Notes under the pieces: model-generated | What the model was told of the DNA's origin: nothing | Seen by the model: only the letters and a program-made list of their open reading frames with translations | The model's database searches: none | Assembly (NCBI RefSeq): GCF_002483205.1 | Contig: NZ_DLHM01000006.1 | Coordinates: 1 to 64,000, forward strand | From: Flavihumibacter sp. UBA7668 | GTDB lineage: Bacteria; Bacteroidota; Bacteroidia; Chitinophagales; Chitinophagaceae | Direction of reading: 5' to 3' | DNA: 64,000 nucleotides | Translations under genes and position numbers: made by a program | Part shown: in pieces, positions 9,055 through 16,432 of the stretch | Position numbering within the stretch: the stretch's first letter is position 1 | Layout: each line of letters opens with the position of its first letter

Positions 9055-9439
9055 TTCTTGTGTAGCAATTGCTATACAAAATAAGAGTCACAATAGTGTA
9101 ATAATAGAAGGAATACGTGAAGTATTATCACTCTCTTATGGGGAAGTTGTTTTATCTGATCAACAAGATAATCATGCAAGTGTTTTACCAAAGCTTTATA
9201 TAGATTTTAATATCAAGCCAAAAGGAATTCCAATATACTGTATGATTTGTTCTGTATTAATTCATGAAATTATTCCTGACTGGGAAGCCTTTCTAATTAA
9301 GTTGGCTAACAAGCTTTCTTCAGAAATATTTATTGATGTTGGAAAAGAGGGTTTTTTGGTAACTACTAGTGGTGTTATTAGAAAGGTTGAGTATTGTTTT
9401 TTCTTTGTAGACGATATTGAGTGTTTGAAAATTTTGTAG
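9032..9439 (+). CDS. Putative cytoplasmic immunity protein for module 4
   Basis: The ATG lies inside the last codons of the module 4 toxin, 23 bp before its stop (9054), which predicts coupled translation. The product is 135 residues with no signal peptide or membrane segment, so immunity would act in the cytoplasm, in contrast with the lipoproteins of modules 2, 3 and 5. It is rich in Ile/Val and has WEAFLIKLANKL in the middle; I recognise no family. Position is the only functional evidence. Confidence 0.55.
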   Translation: MFTINRDSSCVAIAIQNKSHNSVIIEGIREVLSLSYGEVVLSDQQDNHASVLPKLYIDFNIKPKGIPIYCMICSVLIHEIIPDWEAFLIKLANKLSSEIFIDVGKEGFLVTTSGVIRKVEYCFFFVDDIECLKIL

Positions 9440-9460
9440 CATTCTGTCTTTAATGGGTTA

Positions 9461-10866
9461 ACCAAAATGCCAAGGTAATCCGGTATACTTATGATGCAGC
9501 CGGCAATCGGATCAGCAAGTCCACCACTACCGATACTACTTTCTAAGTACGCGATGCATCGGGCAATGTGCTGAGTGTATATCGTAAACCTGCTGCAGGC
9601 CAAATTAATCAGGAGGAAGTGCATCTTTATGGCAATAGCCGGCTGGGTATAGTAAACCGTCACCTGGCAGCGGATTCCAGTTTTATCTTAGTGAATTCGT
9701 TTGGTAAAATTTATAGTTATAAATTTACGAGAGGCGAAAAGCTCTTTGAATTAAGTAACCACCTGGGGAATGTACTCGTAACCCTTGCCGACCGTGTTCA
9801 GCAGGTAAAAGTAACCGGCGATACAGTACGGCATTACCTGGCCGATGTACGCAGCGCCAATGATTATTATCCCTTCGGCATGTTAATGCCCGGCAAGAAG
9901 TTTAATGCGGGTAGTTTTAGGTATGGGTTTAATGGGAAGGAGAACGACAACGAGGTGAAAGGAACGGGCAATCAGGTTGATTATGGAATGCGGATTCATG
10001 ATTCGAGAATAGGACGATTTTTATCCGTAGATCCTCTTGCGAAATCATATCCTTGGAACAGCACATATGCTTATGCTGAAGGGGATGTAATTAGGTCAAT
10101 TGATTTAGATGGTCTTGAAAAGTATATTATTCATCAGCGTAGCTTCGCACCGTGGGATTTTTTTGGTGAAATAGCGACAGGCGGAAAATATAAATATTCC
10201 GGTGATAATAGAGGCTTTACTGTTGCTTCAGACAATAATGTAAAAAGTAAAGTATCTACATCTATAACCGTAGCTATTGCATCTGCAAAAGCTACTCTTA
10301 CTGAGAGTAAACAGGCGGGTAATACGGTTAGATATGAGAGTGAGAGTGAGAAAGTTTTAAAAATAGCCCCACAGGTGACGCCTGAAGTTAGTTTATGGAA
10401 ACCACTAAAGGAGGGAAACAAACTTACGATAAAAGCAAGGATAGAGGGGAAAGCCCCAATTGCTCCATTCCCAATATTAGACCCAGTGAGTAGTTTAGTA
10501 GATCAGCCAATAGTGTGGACTGGAACCACAAAAATTGAAAACAATATCTCAAAGGGATATATTGATGTTAATTACCATTATATTGGAAAAGGATTCCCAG
10601 CGTTTGAAGCTTTCATTGAAGATCAAAATGGTACTAAGATATTTATGGGTATAAATATTTCGCCGGGTAAATCAAATATTCTTCAAGCCTTATCTGGTAG
10701 TGAGTTTGCCTACGGGAAAGCATTCAATTTGAAAATTGCAACTGATGCAGATGGTAACTTTTTAGGAGTTTATGGCAAAGATTCAAACGGCAATCAAATT
10801 ATAAGAAATCCAACTTCGCATAATAAAATATTCGAAGGAGTTTCTGCTGCTATGGACTTAAAATAA
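9461..10866 (+). pseudogene. Orphan Rhs toxin module 5: core interrupted by a nonsense codon, intact unknown toxin tip
   Basis: Homology to the RHS core begins at 9461-9463. The frame meets a TAA at 9544-9546 where all other copies have TAT (Tyr of FYVRDASGN), so the core cannot be read through; after it the first start-like codon is a GTG at 9568. The frame then stays open to 10866. Core ends near HDSRIGRFLSVDP (9988-10033). The 275-residue unique tip is polar and probably beta-rich (VKSKVSTSITVAIASAKATL, KIENNISKGYIDVNYHYIGKG), with no motif I can name. Either this is a silent reservoir cassette or it is decaying; the tip is uninterrupted, which favours recent or selected storage. Confidence 0.7.
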
Positions 10867-10877
10867 GAATAAAAATT

Positions 10878-11327
10878 ATGAAAAAGATATCAATTTTATT
10901 TTATTTGTTATTTGCTTTACTCTCTATGTCCTGTGATAATACAGTTAGATGTCAGCGGCATTTCCTGCCTAATGGGTTTATTGGGAAGGTTACAATTTAT
11001 TTTAATCAGAAGGGAGGTCAGAAAGAATTTGATAAAGATGGATGTGTGATGTATCGAATAGGATCAAACGGTGACTGTAAGACCTCGTTGCAATTTGAAC
11101 AAGGTAGCGCATATCCTAACAATACATATAAATATTTTGAAGTTAATGTGGATGAAAGTGTAAATCAGATTTTTGAATTTTATGAAAATGAGTACTTAAA
11201 AGATACATTAAATAATAGATACAAAAAGTATATTTACTATCATAGTAGTGGTTATACAGCACCTAATTATACTTTTGAATATTTTGTTGATTACGGTGTG
11301 AACTATAAGAAGTATTTATTTTATTAA
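10878..11327 (+). CDS. Putative lipoprotein immunity protein for module 5
   Basis: The gene starts 11 bp after the module 5 stop. The 149-residue product has a typical SPII signal (ALLSMSC, Cys19). The segment NGFIGKVTIYFNQKGG followed by a Gly/Asp-rich turn resembles small Bacteroidota lipoproteins of the DUF6843 type, a weak similarity judged by eye. The C-terminal part is Tyr-rich (about 15 Tyr in the last 60 residues). Context gives an immunity role against the module 5 toxin. Confidence 0.55.
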   Translation: MKKISILFYLLFALLSMSCDNTVRCQRHFLPNGFIGKVTIYFNQKGGQKEFDKDGCVMYRIGSNGDCKTSLQFEQGSAYPNNTYKYFEVNVDESVNQIFEFYENEYLKDTLNNRYKKYIYYHSSGYTAPNYTFEYFVDYGVNYKKYLFY

Positions 11328-11340
11328 TTGAATATTTAAT

Positions 11341-11530
11341 TCAGTTACGAGCCGCGCTTACCCGATGCCTATTTTCACAGATATTAATACGATGCAGAAA
11401 TGGTGTACTCCAGTAATAATGAGGAAGTGAATTAATGTTAGTGCTTATTTCTGATCAGGAATGAATTTATGAACACTGAGCGCATGGTCTTATATTCTGC
11501 AGGATTGGTTGAAAGGTATCAAACAAAAAA
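11341..11530 (+). pseudogene. Decayed RHS core remnant
   Basis: Short stretches translate as RHS-like peptides in broken frames: DAYFHRY, stop, YDAE near 11364-11400 (compare the common RHS motif YQYDAxNR), and AWSYILQDWLKGI near 11481-11520 (compare the common AYTLQGWLKGVN). Stops and frame changes separate them. This segment would normally lie upstream of the core pieces kept in the orphan modules, so it is probably what is left of another rearranged RHS copy. It marks the downstream border of the array. Confidence 0.4.
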
Positions 11531-11667
11531 TTGTGCTAGTTTAATCTATGGAATAGATGCCATCTCACGAAGCCAAATCGAGGGTGCAGGCTATATTTGA
11601 GCTCAATTTGCATAGTATAAGAAACAGTTAAATGTTATACTTTTAGTAACGGAAAATAACTAAAACA

Positions 11668-11690
11668 AATCCCCGAAGAATCGGGGATTT
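11668..11690. terminator. Bidirectional hairpin at the end of the Rhs array
   Basis: A perfect 10-bp stem (AAATCCCCGA / TCGGGGATTT) with an AGAA loop sits between the Rhs array and the convergent thioredoxin gene. The A/T ends of the stem provide short U-runs in both directions. It would stop read-through between the array and the minus-strand gene ending at 11768. Confidence 0.75.
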
Positions 11691-11767
11691 TAAAGTGGTT
11701 AAAACTAACAATTCCACTTTCACACATGAGAAACCGCTAGCGGGTAAATTTTAATATTCCCGCTATA

Positions 11768-13054
11768 CTATTTTTTCCTGATCACCACTACTTTTAATTG
11801 GGTATTCGAAGGCATTAATTCCAATTCATACTTTCGCAATTCGGCAGTTATTACATTCAAGTCTCGTAGTGGGTTGTCAAAATAGAGATCAACGTTATAG
11901 TTAATTCCCGTTTTATTTACAACCGGTAGCTTAAATTCAGGTACCTGATTCAGGATATTTACCAATTTTTCAATACTGCCATTCTGTAAATAGGGGCTGT
12001 TCATGCTATAGAGGGTGGATTTTGAAATCCCTCCATCGGATTTGAGTCCCCCTTTTTTTCCCTTGTAAACCAATGCATAACAAGGCACTTTTCTGGTTTC
12101 CAGCTTTACTGTATAATCTGAATACTGATTAATAGTTTCAAAGATGGAGTGAAATAAGGAGGCTGGTTGGTTGGGCGGCACCAGTACGCCTAAACTGTAA
12201 ATTGAAGTACTAAGCTCCTCCAGTATACTATCTCGTATGAATCGATCCTTTTCATAGTCAGTATCAATAATAATCCGGTTTTCCGTAAGGGTATTATCCA
12301 TTCGATGGGCTACTTCTTTTATGATTGTTAACAATGGCTGATTCGCTATATTAAAACCATAGGGCTTTTCACCAGGCCCAAATGCATACCTGCTTCCTCC
12401 TAATCCATGGTAATATCCTTTTAAGAATACCGTATGCTGCAATACCTGTTCCATTGGTAGTATTTCTTTGGCAAACAGCGGTTGCCTTATGTCTACATCG
12501 TTTTTTATGGTTAAAGGGGTGTTCTCATTTTGTAGAACTTTTTTAATCTGTATCCGGTTAAGTTCATCCGTTCCTGTCAGGGCTAATAATTTTCCTTCCG
12601 GGCTTATCCATGCATAATGTGGAGCATACACGCAGTTAAATACAGAGCGGGCGATGGTGTCTTTATAAATGGTGGGAAGCGTAAATTTCTGTTTATTTCT
12701 CTGTTCCCATTTACCAAGGAATCGGAGGATATTCTCTTCAGTGTTGCCTGAATTGTCAGTGTTTACCAACAGTATGGTAACACTATCTTTGAATTCCTGC
12801 TGAAGGGAATCCATGTTGGGAAAATTCTTAATGCAGGGTGGACAATACATACTCCAAAAACCTAGGATCAACAATTTACCTCGATGATCTGTAATTGAAG
12901 TGGATTTGTATGGGCCATTGGTTACTGCTTCAAAATGTATGTTGGGTACGTGATCTCCCAAGTTTAATGGATTGATTTTGCTTTCAGTTTGAGCACGACT
13001 CTGCATTGCCATTGATAGGCATAGTTGCAGAAATAGAAGGTATTTCATGTACAA
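11768..13054 (-). CDS. Exported TlpA-like thioredoxin fused to a DUF3738-like domain
   Basis: The 428-residue product has a signal peptide (cleavage near SRAQ, residue 22; a second start two codons in, MKYLLF, is equally possible). Residues 30-180 form a TlpA/AhpC-type thioredoxin fold with the redox motif CPPC at 71-74 after GFWSMY. The C-terminal 65 residues contain VVNKTGINYNVDLYF and end in LELMPSNTQLKVVVIRKK, the pattern of DUF3738/TIGR03435, whose usual form is PVVDKTGLxGxYD. The protein should act in the periplasm in thiol-disulfide exchange; the role of DUF3738 is unknown. The gene is monocistronic between two hairpin or intergenic regions. Confidence 0.8.
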   Translation of the reverse strand: MYMKYLLFLQLCLSMAMQSRAQTESKINPLNLGDHVPNIHFEAVTNGPYKSTSITDHRGKLLILGFWSMYCPPCIKNFPNMDSLQQEFKDSVTILLVNTDNSGNTEENILRFLGKWEQRNKQKFTLPTIYKDTIARSVFNCVYAPHYAWISPEGKLLALTGTDELNRIQIKKVLQNENTPLTIKNDVDIRQPLFAKEILPMEQVLQHTVFLKGYYHGLGGSRYAFGPGEKPYGFNIANQPLLTIIKEVAHRMDNTLTENRIIIDTDYEKDRFIRDSILEELSTSIYSLGVLVPPNQPASLFHSIFETINQYSDYTVKLETRKVPCYALVYKGKKGGLKSDGGISKSTLYSMNSPYLQNGSIEKLVNILNQVPEFKLPVVNKTGINYNVDLYFDNPLRDLNVITAELRKYELELMPSNTQLKVVVIRKK

Positions 13055-13207
13055 CGCATTTGTTTTGGAAAAACTAAATTCCTGTTTGGTTGTACAATCT
13101 TGCTGGTTAGAAATTTTGCGGAATTGCTAAATTGTGGGTAGAAATTGGATTAGGATTATCAATTATTGAGATTTTTATCCAAATTTGTAGCACCTTAAAT
13201 CTTATCA

Positions 13208-13582
13208 ATGTCTACAACAACTTTGAAAATACTTCGTGATCTCCATGGATACAAACAGGAGGAATTGGCTGAAGTTCTGAATATTAGCCAGAACTCCTAT
13301 AGCCGGTTGGAAAGAAGTCCCAAATCCCTTACAGCCGAACAGGCACAAAAGCTTGCAGAGTTTTATAATGTAGGTATAAGTGATATTTTATCTGAAACAA
13401 TGCCAGTTTTGATTTTTAAGGATAATAAAATTGAAAACAGCAATAACGGATATGTTGGGCATGTTGAAAATGACAATAGGTCGACTGCGAATGATGCAAT
13501 AGTTAATGCTCTAAAATCAGAACTAGATTTTCTTAGAAAACAAAATCTTGAGCTTATTAAGGCGCTAGGTGATAGAAAGTAA
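13208..13582 (+). CDS. XRE-family HTH regulator with C-terminal coiled coil
   Basis: Residues 5-62 form a Cro/C1-type HTH (LKILRDLHGYKQEELAEVL, then NISQNSYSRLERSPKSLT). After a polar linker the C-terminus (NALKSELDFLRKQNLELIKAL) is heptad-like and probably mediates dimerisation. The 124-residue architecture is common in Bacteroidota. Its targets are unknown. Its 3' end overlaps, antisense, the end of a small minus-strand ORF that also ends in a coiled coil. Confidence 0.85.
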   Translation: MSTTTLKILRDLHGYKQEELAEVLNISQNSYSRLERSPKSLTAEQAQKLAEFYNVGISDILSETMPVLIFKDNKIENSNNGYVGHVENDNRSTANDAIVNALKSELDFLRKQNLELIKALGDRK

Positions 13583-13768
13583 TCGATTAAGTAGCGATTT
13601 ATTCTCGGTTCTTAATCGCTTTATCTCAGTTATAAGTATTTCTATTTCAGAATTTTGTTTCAATAGGTAAAGGTTACCTAACCCGTTAAAATTGGGTAGA
13701 TTCTGAATTGAACCAACGGAGCAGTTGATAAATGAATTATTTAAGAAAATTATTTTTATTTGCTCCAT
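13565..13768 (-). CDS. Small coiled-coil protein (hypothetical)
   Basis: This 67-residue ORF starts 16 bp downstream of the stop of the minus-strand HTH gene (13785), so the two could form an operon. The N-terminal half is polar and Asn-rich; the C-terminal half (NSEIEILITEIKRLRTENKSLLNRLL) is a clear heptad helix like the C-terminal tail of the convergent XRE protein. It may be a remnant or a partner protein that heterodimerises with such a tail. It could also be a chance ORF. Confidence 0.35.
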   Translation of the reverse strand: MEQIKIIFLNNSFINCSVGSIQNLPNFNGLGNLYLLKQNSEIEILITEIKRLRTENKSLLNRLLSIT

Positions 13769-13784
13769 TAAATTAATACCGTTA

Positions 13785-14333
13785 CTATTTTTTTGCCTTT
13801 TTTACACTATACTTAAAAGTATTGGAGCCATTCTTAATAATTTCTATTACACCATCATTAGATAGCCGAATTAAAGTGTTTGAAAGGGAAGTGCTCTTAA
13901 TAGTATACCCTAGTTCATCTTTAAAATATTTTAGAATTTCACTTAATGTCCTGCTTTTGTTTAAGTACCGAGAAGGTATTAACCTGGTAAGAACCAAATT
14001 CTTAACTTTGTTCTCCAGACTGGGAAAAAGATCCTCTGGAATGGCACTACCATTTTTTGTGTGGTATTGAACAATCTTATTCTTTAGTTGATTATATTCT
14101 GGAATTTCCGTTTTTGCCGAACTTATTTCTGGGAGTGTAAATCCGATTTTATCAATGTATAACAGCAGTGTGTCGATTGAGTAACCTTTATCGCCTTGCT
14201 CTAATTTGATTATAGAACCTTTCGAAATACCGCTTACATCTGCAAGTTCCTGATGGGTTAATACAAGTGACTGCCTTATTAAAGTAAGGTTATCGCCTAT
14301 AATTTTCTTCACTATTTCGGGGGATGAAATCAC
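13785..14333 (-). CDS. HTH regulator with C-terminal winged-helix-like region
   Basis: Residues 10-70 are an XRE HTH (NLTLIRQSLVLTHQELADVS, then GISKGSIIKLEQGDKG). Residues 110-180 read like a winged helix (LSEILKYFKDELGYTIKSTS, LSNTLIRLSNDGVIEIIKNG, FKYSV). The combination suggests a one-component regulator with two DNA-binding modules, or an HTH plus a restriction- or toxin-type wHTH. It is transcribed away from the sigma factor gene at 14427, sharing a 93-bp promoter region. Confidence 0.75.
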   Translation of the reverse strand: MISSPEIVKKIIGDNLTLIRQSLVLTHQELADVSGISKGSIIKLEQGDKGYSIDTLLLYIDKIGFTLPEISSAKTEIPEYNQLKNKIVQYHTKNGSAIPEDLFPSLENKVKNLVLTRLIPSRYLNKSRTLSEILKYFKDELGYTIKSTSLSNTLIRLSNDGVIEIIKNGSNTFKYSVKKAKK

Positions 14334-14426
14334 ACAGCAAAAAGAACCTGCTTTGATATTTCAATAGGTTCAAATATGTGTACCAAATGAAATAATGATT
14401 AGATTTATGGTGTAAAATGAATTTGT

Positions 14427-15014
14427 TTGGACGGAACTTACATATACAACACTTGGGAATCCTTTCAAAATGGCGAGGAGAGGGGCTTTACCTTCTTCTT
14501 CAAATCCTGGTATCCATCCTTGTGTCAGTTCGCCAATCACCTAATAAAAGATCGTGCTGAAAGCGAAAGCCTGGTTTCGGAAGCTTTCTTCTCCGTTTGG
14601 AAACATCGCCAGAAACTAGCCAACCCCACAGAACTCAAGCGCTACTGCTATACTGCTATTCGAAACAGCTGCATTCAATGGCTCCAGCAAAAACAAAAAA
14701 GAGAAGCCCTCCACCAGGAATGGACTTTTGCTTCCCAGCCAACGGAGGATCATATATTAAATGCCATGATTCATACCGAGCTGATGGAATCCCTCCACCA
14801 ACAAATTGAATCGCTTCCACCCCAATGCTCTAAAATTCTCGCCAAACTATATATTGATGGCCTGTCTGTAAATGAAATAGCTGTAGAGCTCAACCTTTCC
14901 GTTTCTACCATCAAAACTCAGAAGAAAATTGGTTTGAATTACCTGAAAAAATCCTTTCAGGCAAATTTATTTATATCGTTTTTAGTCTTTTTCATGCGTT
15001 GCTCTCTTATATAA
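14427..15014 (+). CDS. ECF RNA polymerase sigma factor
   Basis: Residues 25-90 are sigma region 2 (YPSLCQFANHLIKDRAESESLVSEAFFSVWK) and residues 125-178 region 4 (IESLPPQCSKILAKLYIDGLSVNEIAVEL, then NLSVSTIKTQKK). The start is a TTG: the frame has a TGA at 14418 and no ATG before region 4, so TTG at 14427 is the only workable start. Together with the following FecR, SusC and SusD genes this is a cell-surface-signalling type locus: the SusC N-terminal STN domain is expected to signal to FecR, which releases the sigma factor. Confidence 0.9.
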   Translation: MDGTYIYNTWESFQNGEERGFTFFFKSWYPSLCQFANHLIKDRAESESLVSEAFFSVWKHRQKLANPTELKRYCYTAIRNSCIQWLQQKQKREALHQEWTFASQPTEDHILNAMIHTELMESLHQQIESLPPQCSKILAKLYIDGLSVNEIAVELNLSVSTIKTQKKIGLNYLKKSFQANLFISFLVFFMRCSLI

Positions 15015-15085
15015 GGTACAGACCCAGTCTTTCAAAAATTATTGAGTACCTTATAGTACCTGACTGTCTGATTAAATGACCAATC

Positions 15086-16285
15086 ATGCATTTTGGAAAT
15101 AACGGAGATGAGCATCCGCCATTGGATAAAGCACAACGCATAGCCTACTTAATTGCAGGCTATGTACGCAATACACTTTCAGAAAAAGAAAGAGATGAAC
15201 TTGATGTTTGGATCTGTGAAAAGGAAGCCAATGAAGATACTTTCCTGGAATTGATTGATCCAAAATTTCAACAACAAGGCCTGGAAGAACGACATACTTA
15301 CAACAGCTCCCTGGCAATTGAAAAAATTCGTGAAAAACTACAGTTTCATCAGCCAGTCACCCCCGTTAAATCAATCCGTAAATGGCTAGCTCCACTTGCT
15401 GCGGCTGCTATTCTTATAATAGCAGTTATGCTCTATTGGATCAATAATAAAGAGGTTCCGGTTGTCTCAAATGATGCCACTACCCAACTGGCTAGTTTGT
15501 TACCTGCTGAACAAAAAGCTACTTTTTCCACGCAGGACGGCGCTGTGTACGCACTTGATCAACTTCCAGAACAAATACTTGCAAGGGCTGACTTTGAGCT
15601 TGATACAAACAATCATTTCATCCGGTATAAACCCGGTTCCGGCAATGCAGAAATGCATACCATCAGCGTCCCCAGGGGGGCTCAATATCAAGTGCAGTTA
15701 CCGGATGGTTCTCTGGTATGGTTGAACGCGGAAAGCAGCATTCAATTTCAGTCTGGAATGAACAAGCAGGAGCGGGTGGTCATGGTTACTGGTGAGCTGT
15801 TTTTTGATGTTAAAAAAGACCCCTTGAGAAAATTTATTGTACGTTCCAATGCGCTTCAGGTAGAAGTACTGGGTACCCGATTCAATGTTAATCTAAATGC
15901 CTTTGATCAGCTACCAAAAGTATTTCTACAGGAGGGGGCGATTACACTTTCTTCCTCCAATAACCCGGTTGTTGTAAAAAAGCTGATTCCGGGTGAAATG
16001 GTAACTATTCAGAACAATAAATTAAATATTACAAAACCAAATGAAGAACAGGTACTTGCCTGGAAAAATGGCTGGTTTGAATTTTCAAATGCTTCCATTG
16101 AAGAAATTATGGAGGAAGTGAAACGATGGTACAATGTGGATATTCAATACGAAACAAAAATAAACGACCGGTTTACGGCCAGTATTGAAAGAAACTTGCC
16201 AGCAGCAGGTCTGCTGGATTTGTTACAAATGACGGGTAAGGTAAGTTTCGAATATAAAGACAGTAAAATCATTGTTAAACCGTAA
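15086..16285 (+). CDS. FecR-family anti-sigma factor
   Basis: The 399-residue protein has a cytoplasmic N-terminal part (about 1-100), one membrane helix (APLAAAAILIIAVMLYWI, about 111-128) and a periplasmic FecR domain (ISVPRGAQYQVQLPDGSLVW, VEVLGTRFNVN) followed by a DUF4974-like tail (FEFSNASIEEIMEEVKRWYN). It should bind the sigma factor encoded 71 bp upstream and receive the signal from the SusC protein downstream. Standard length and domain order. Confidence 0.92.
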   Translation: MHFGNNGDEHPPLDKAQRIAYLIAGYVRNTLSEKERDELDVWICEKEANEDTFLELIDPKFQQQGLEERHTYNSSLAIEKIREKLQFHQPVTPVKSIRKWLAPLAAAAILIIAVMLYWINNKEVPVVSNDATTQLASLLPAEQKATFSTQDGAVYALDQLPEQILARADFELDTNNHFIRYKPGSGNAEMHTISVPRGAQYQVQLPDGSLVWLNAESSIQFQSGMNKQERVVMVTGELFFDVKKDPLRKFIVRSNALQVEVLGTRFNVNLNAFDQLPKVFLQEGAITLSSSNNPVVVKKLIPGEMVTIQNNKLNITKPNEEQVLAWKNGWFEFSNASIEEIMEEVKRWYNVDIQYETKINDRFTASIERNLPAAGLLDLLQMTGKVSFEYKDSKIIVKP

Positions 16286-16324
16286 AACCATTTTGCCTAT
16301 GCTTAAAGAAAGAGGCTAAAAAAA

Positions 16325-16349
16325 CCGCTTCGTATTGCGGACGAAGCGG
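16325..16349 (+). terminator. Hairpin between fecR and susC (attenuator or partial terminator)
   Basis: Perfect 9-bp stem CCGCTTCGT / ACGAAGCGG with a 7-nt loop, preceded by an A-run and followed by CTGAAAT rather than a U-tract. A hairpin with the same flanks (A-run, ACCG ... CGGCTGAAA) is found at the same place in the second locus near 46452. It may separate regulator and transporter expression. Confidence 0.55.
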
Positions 16350-16432
16350 CTGAAATAAGGCCAATTAACTGTACAATCTTGCTGATTGAATCCCCGGAAG
16401 GATTTTATTAATTAACCAAACTAACTAAAGGT

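Noticed and set aside
13091..13105. 15-mer TGTACAATCTTGCTG shared with 16370-16384
   Set aside because: A few 15-base matches are expected by chance in 64 kb, and orientation relative to the genes differs.
14597..14809. 70-codon ORF within the sigma factor gene
   Set aside because: Overlaps sigma regions 2-4 in another frame; Pro/Thr-rich shadow.
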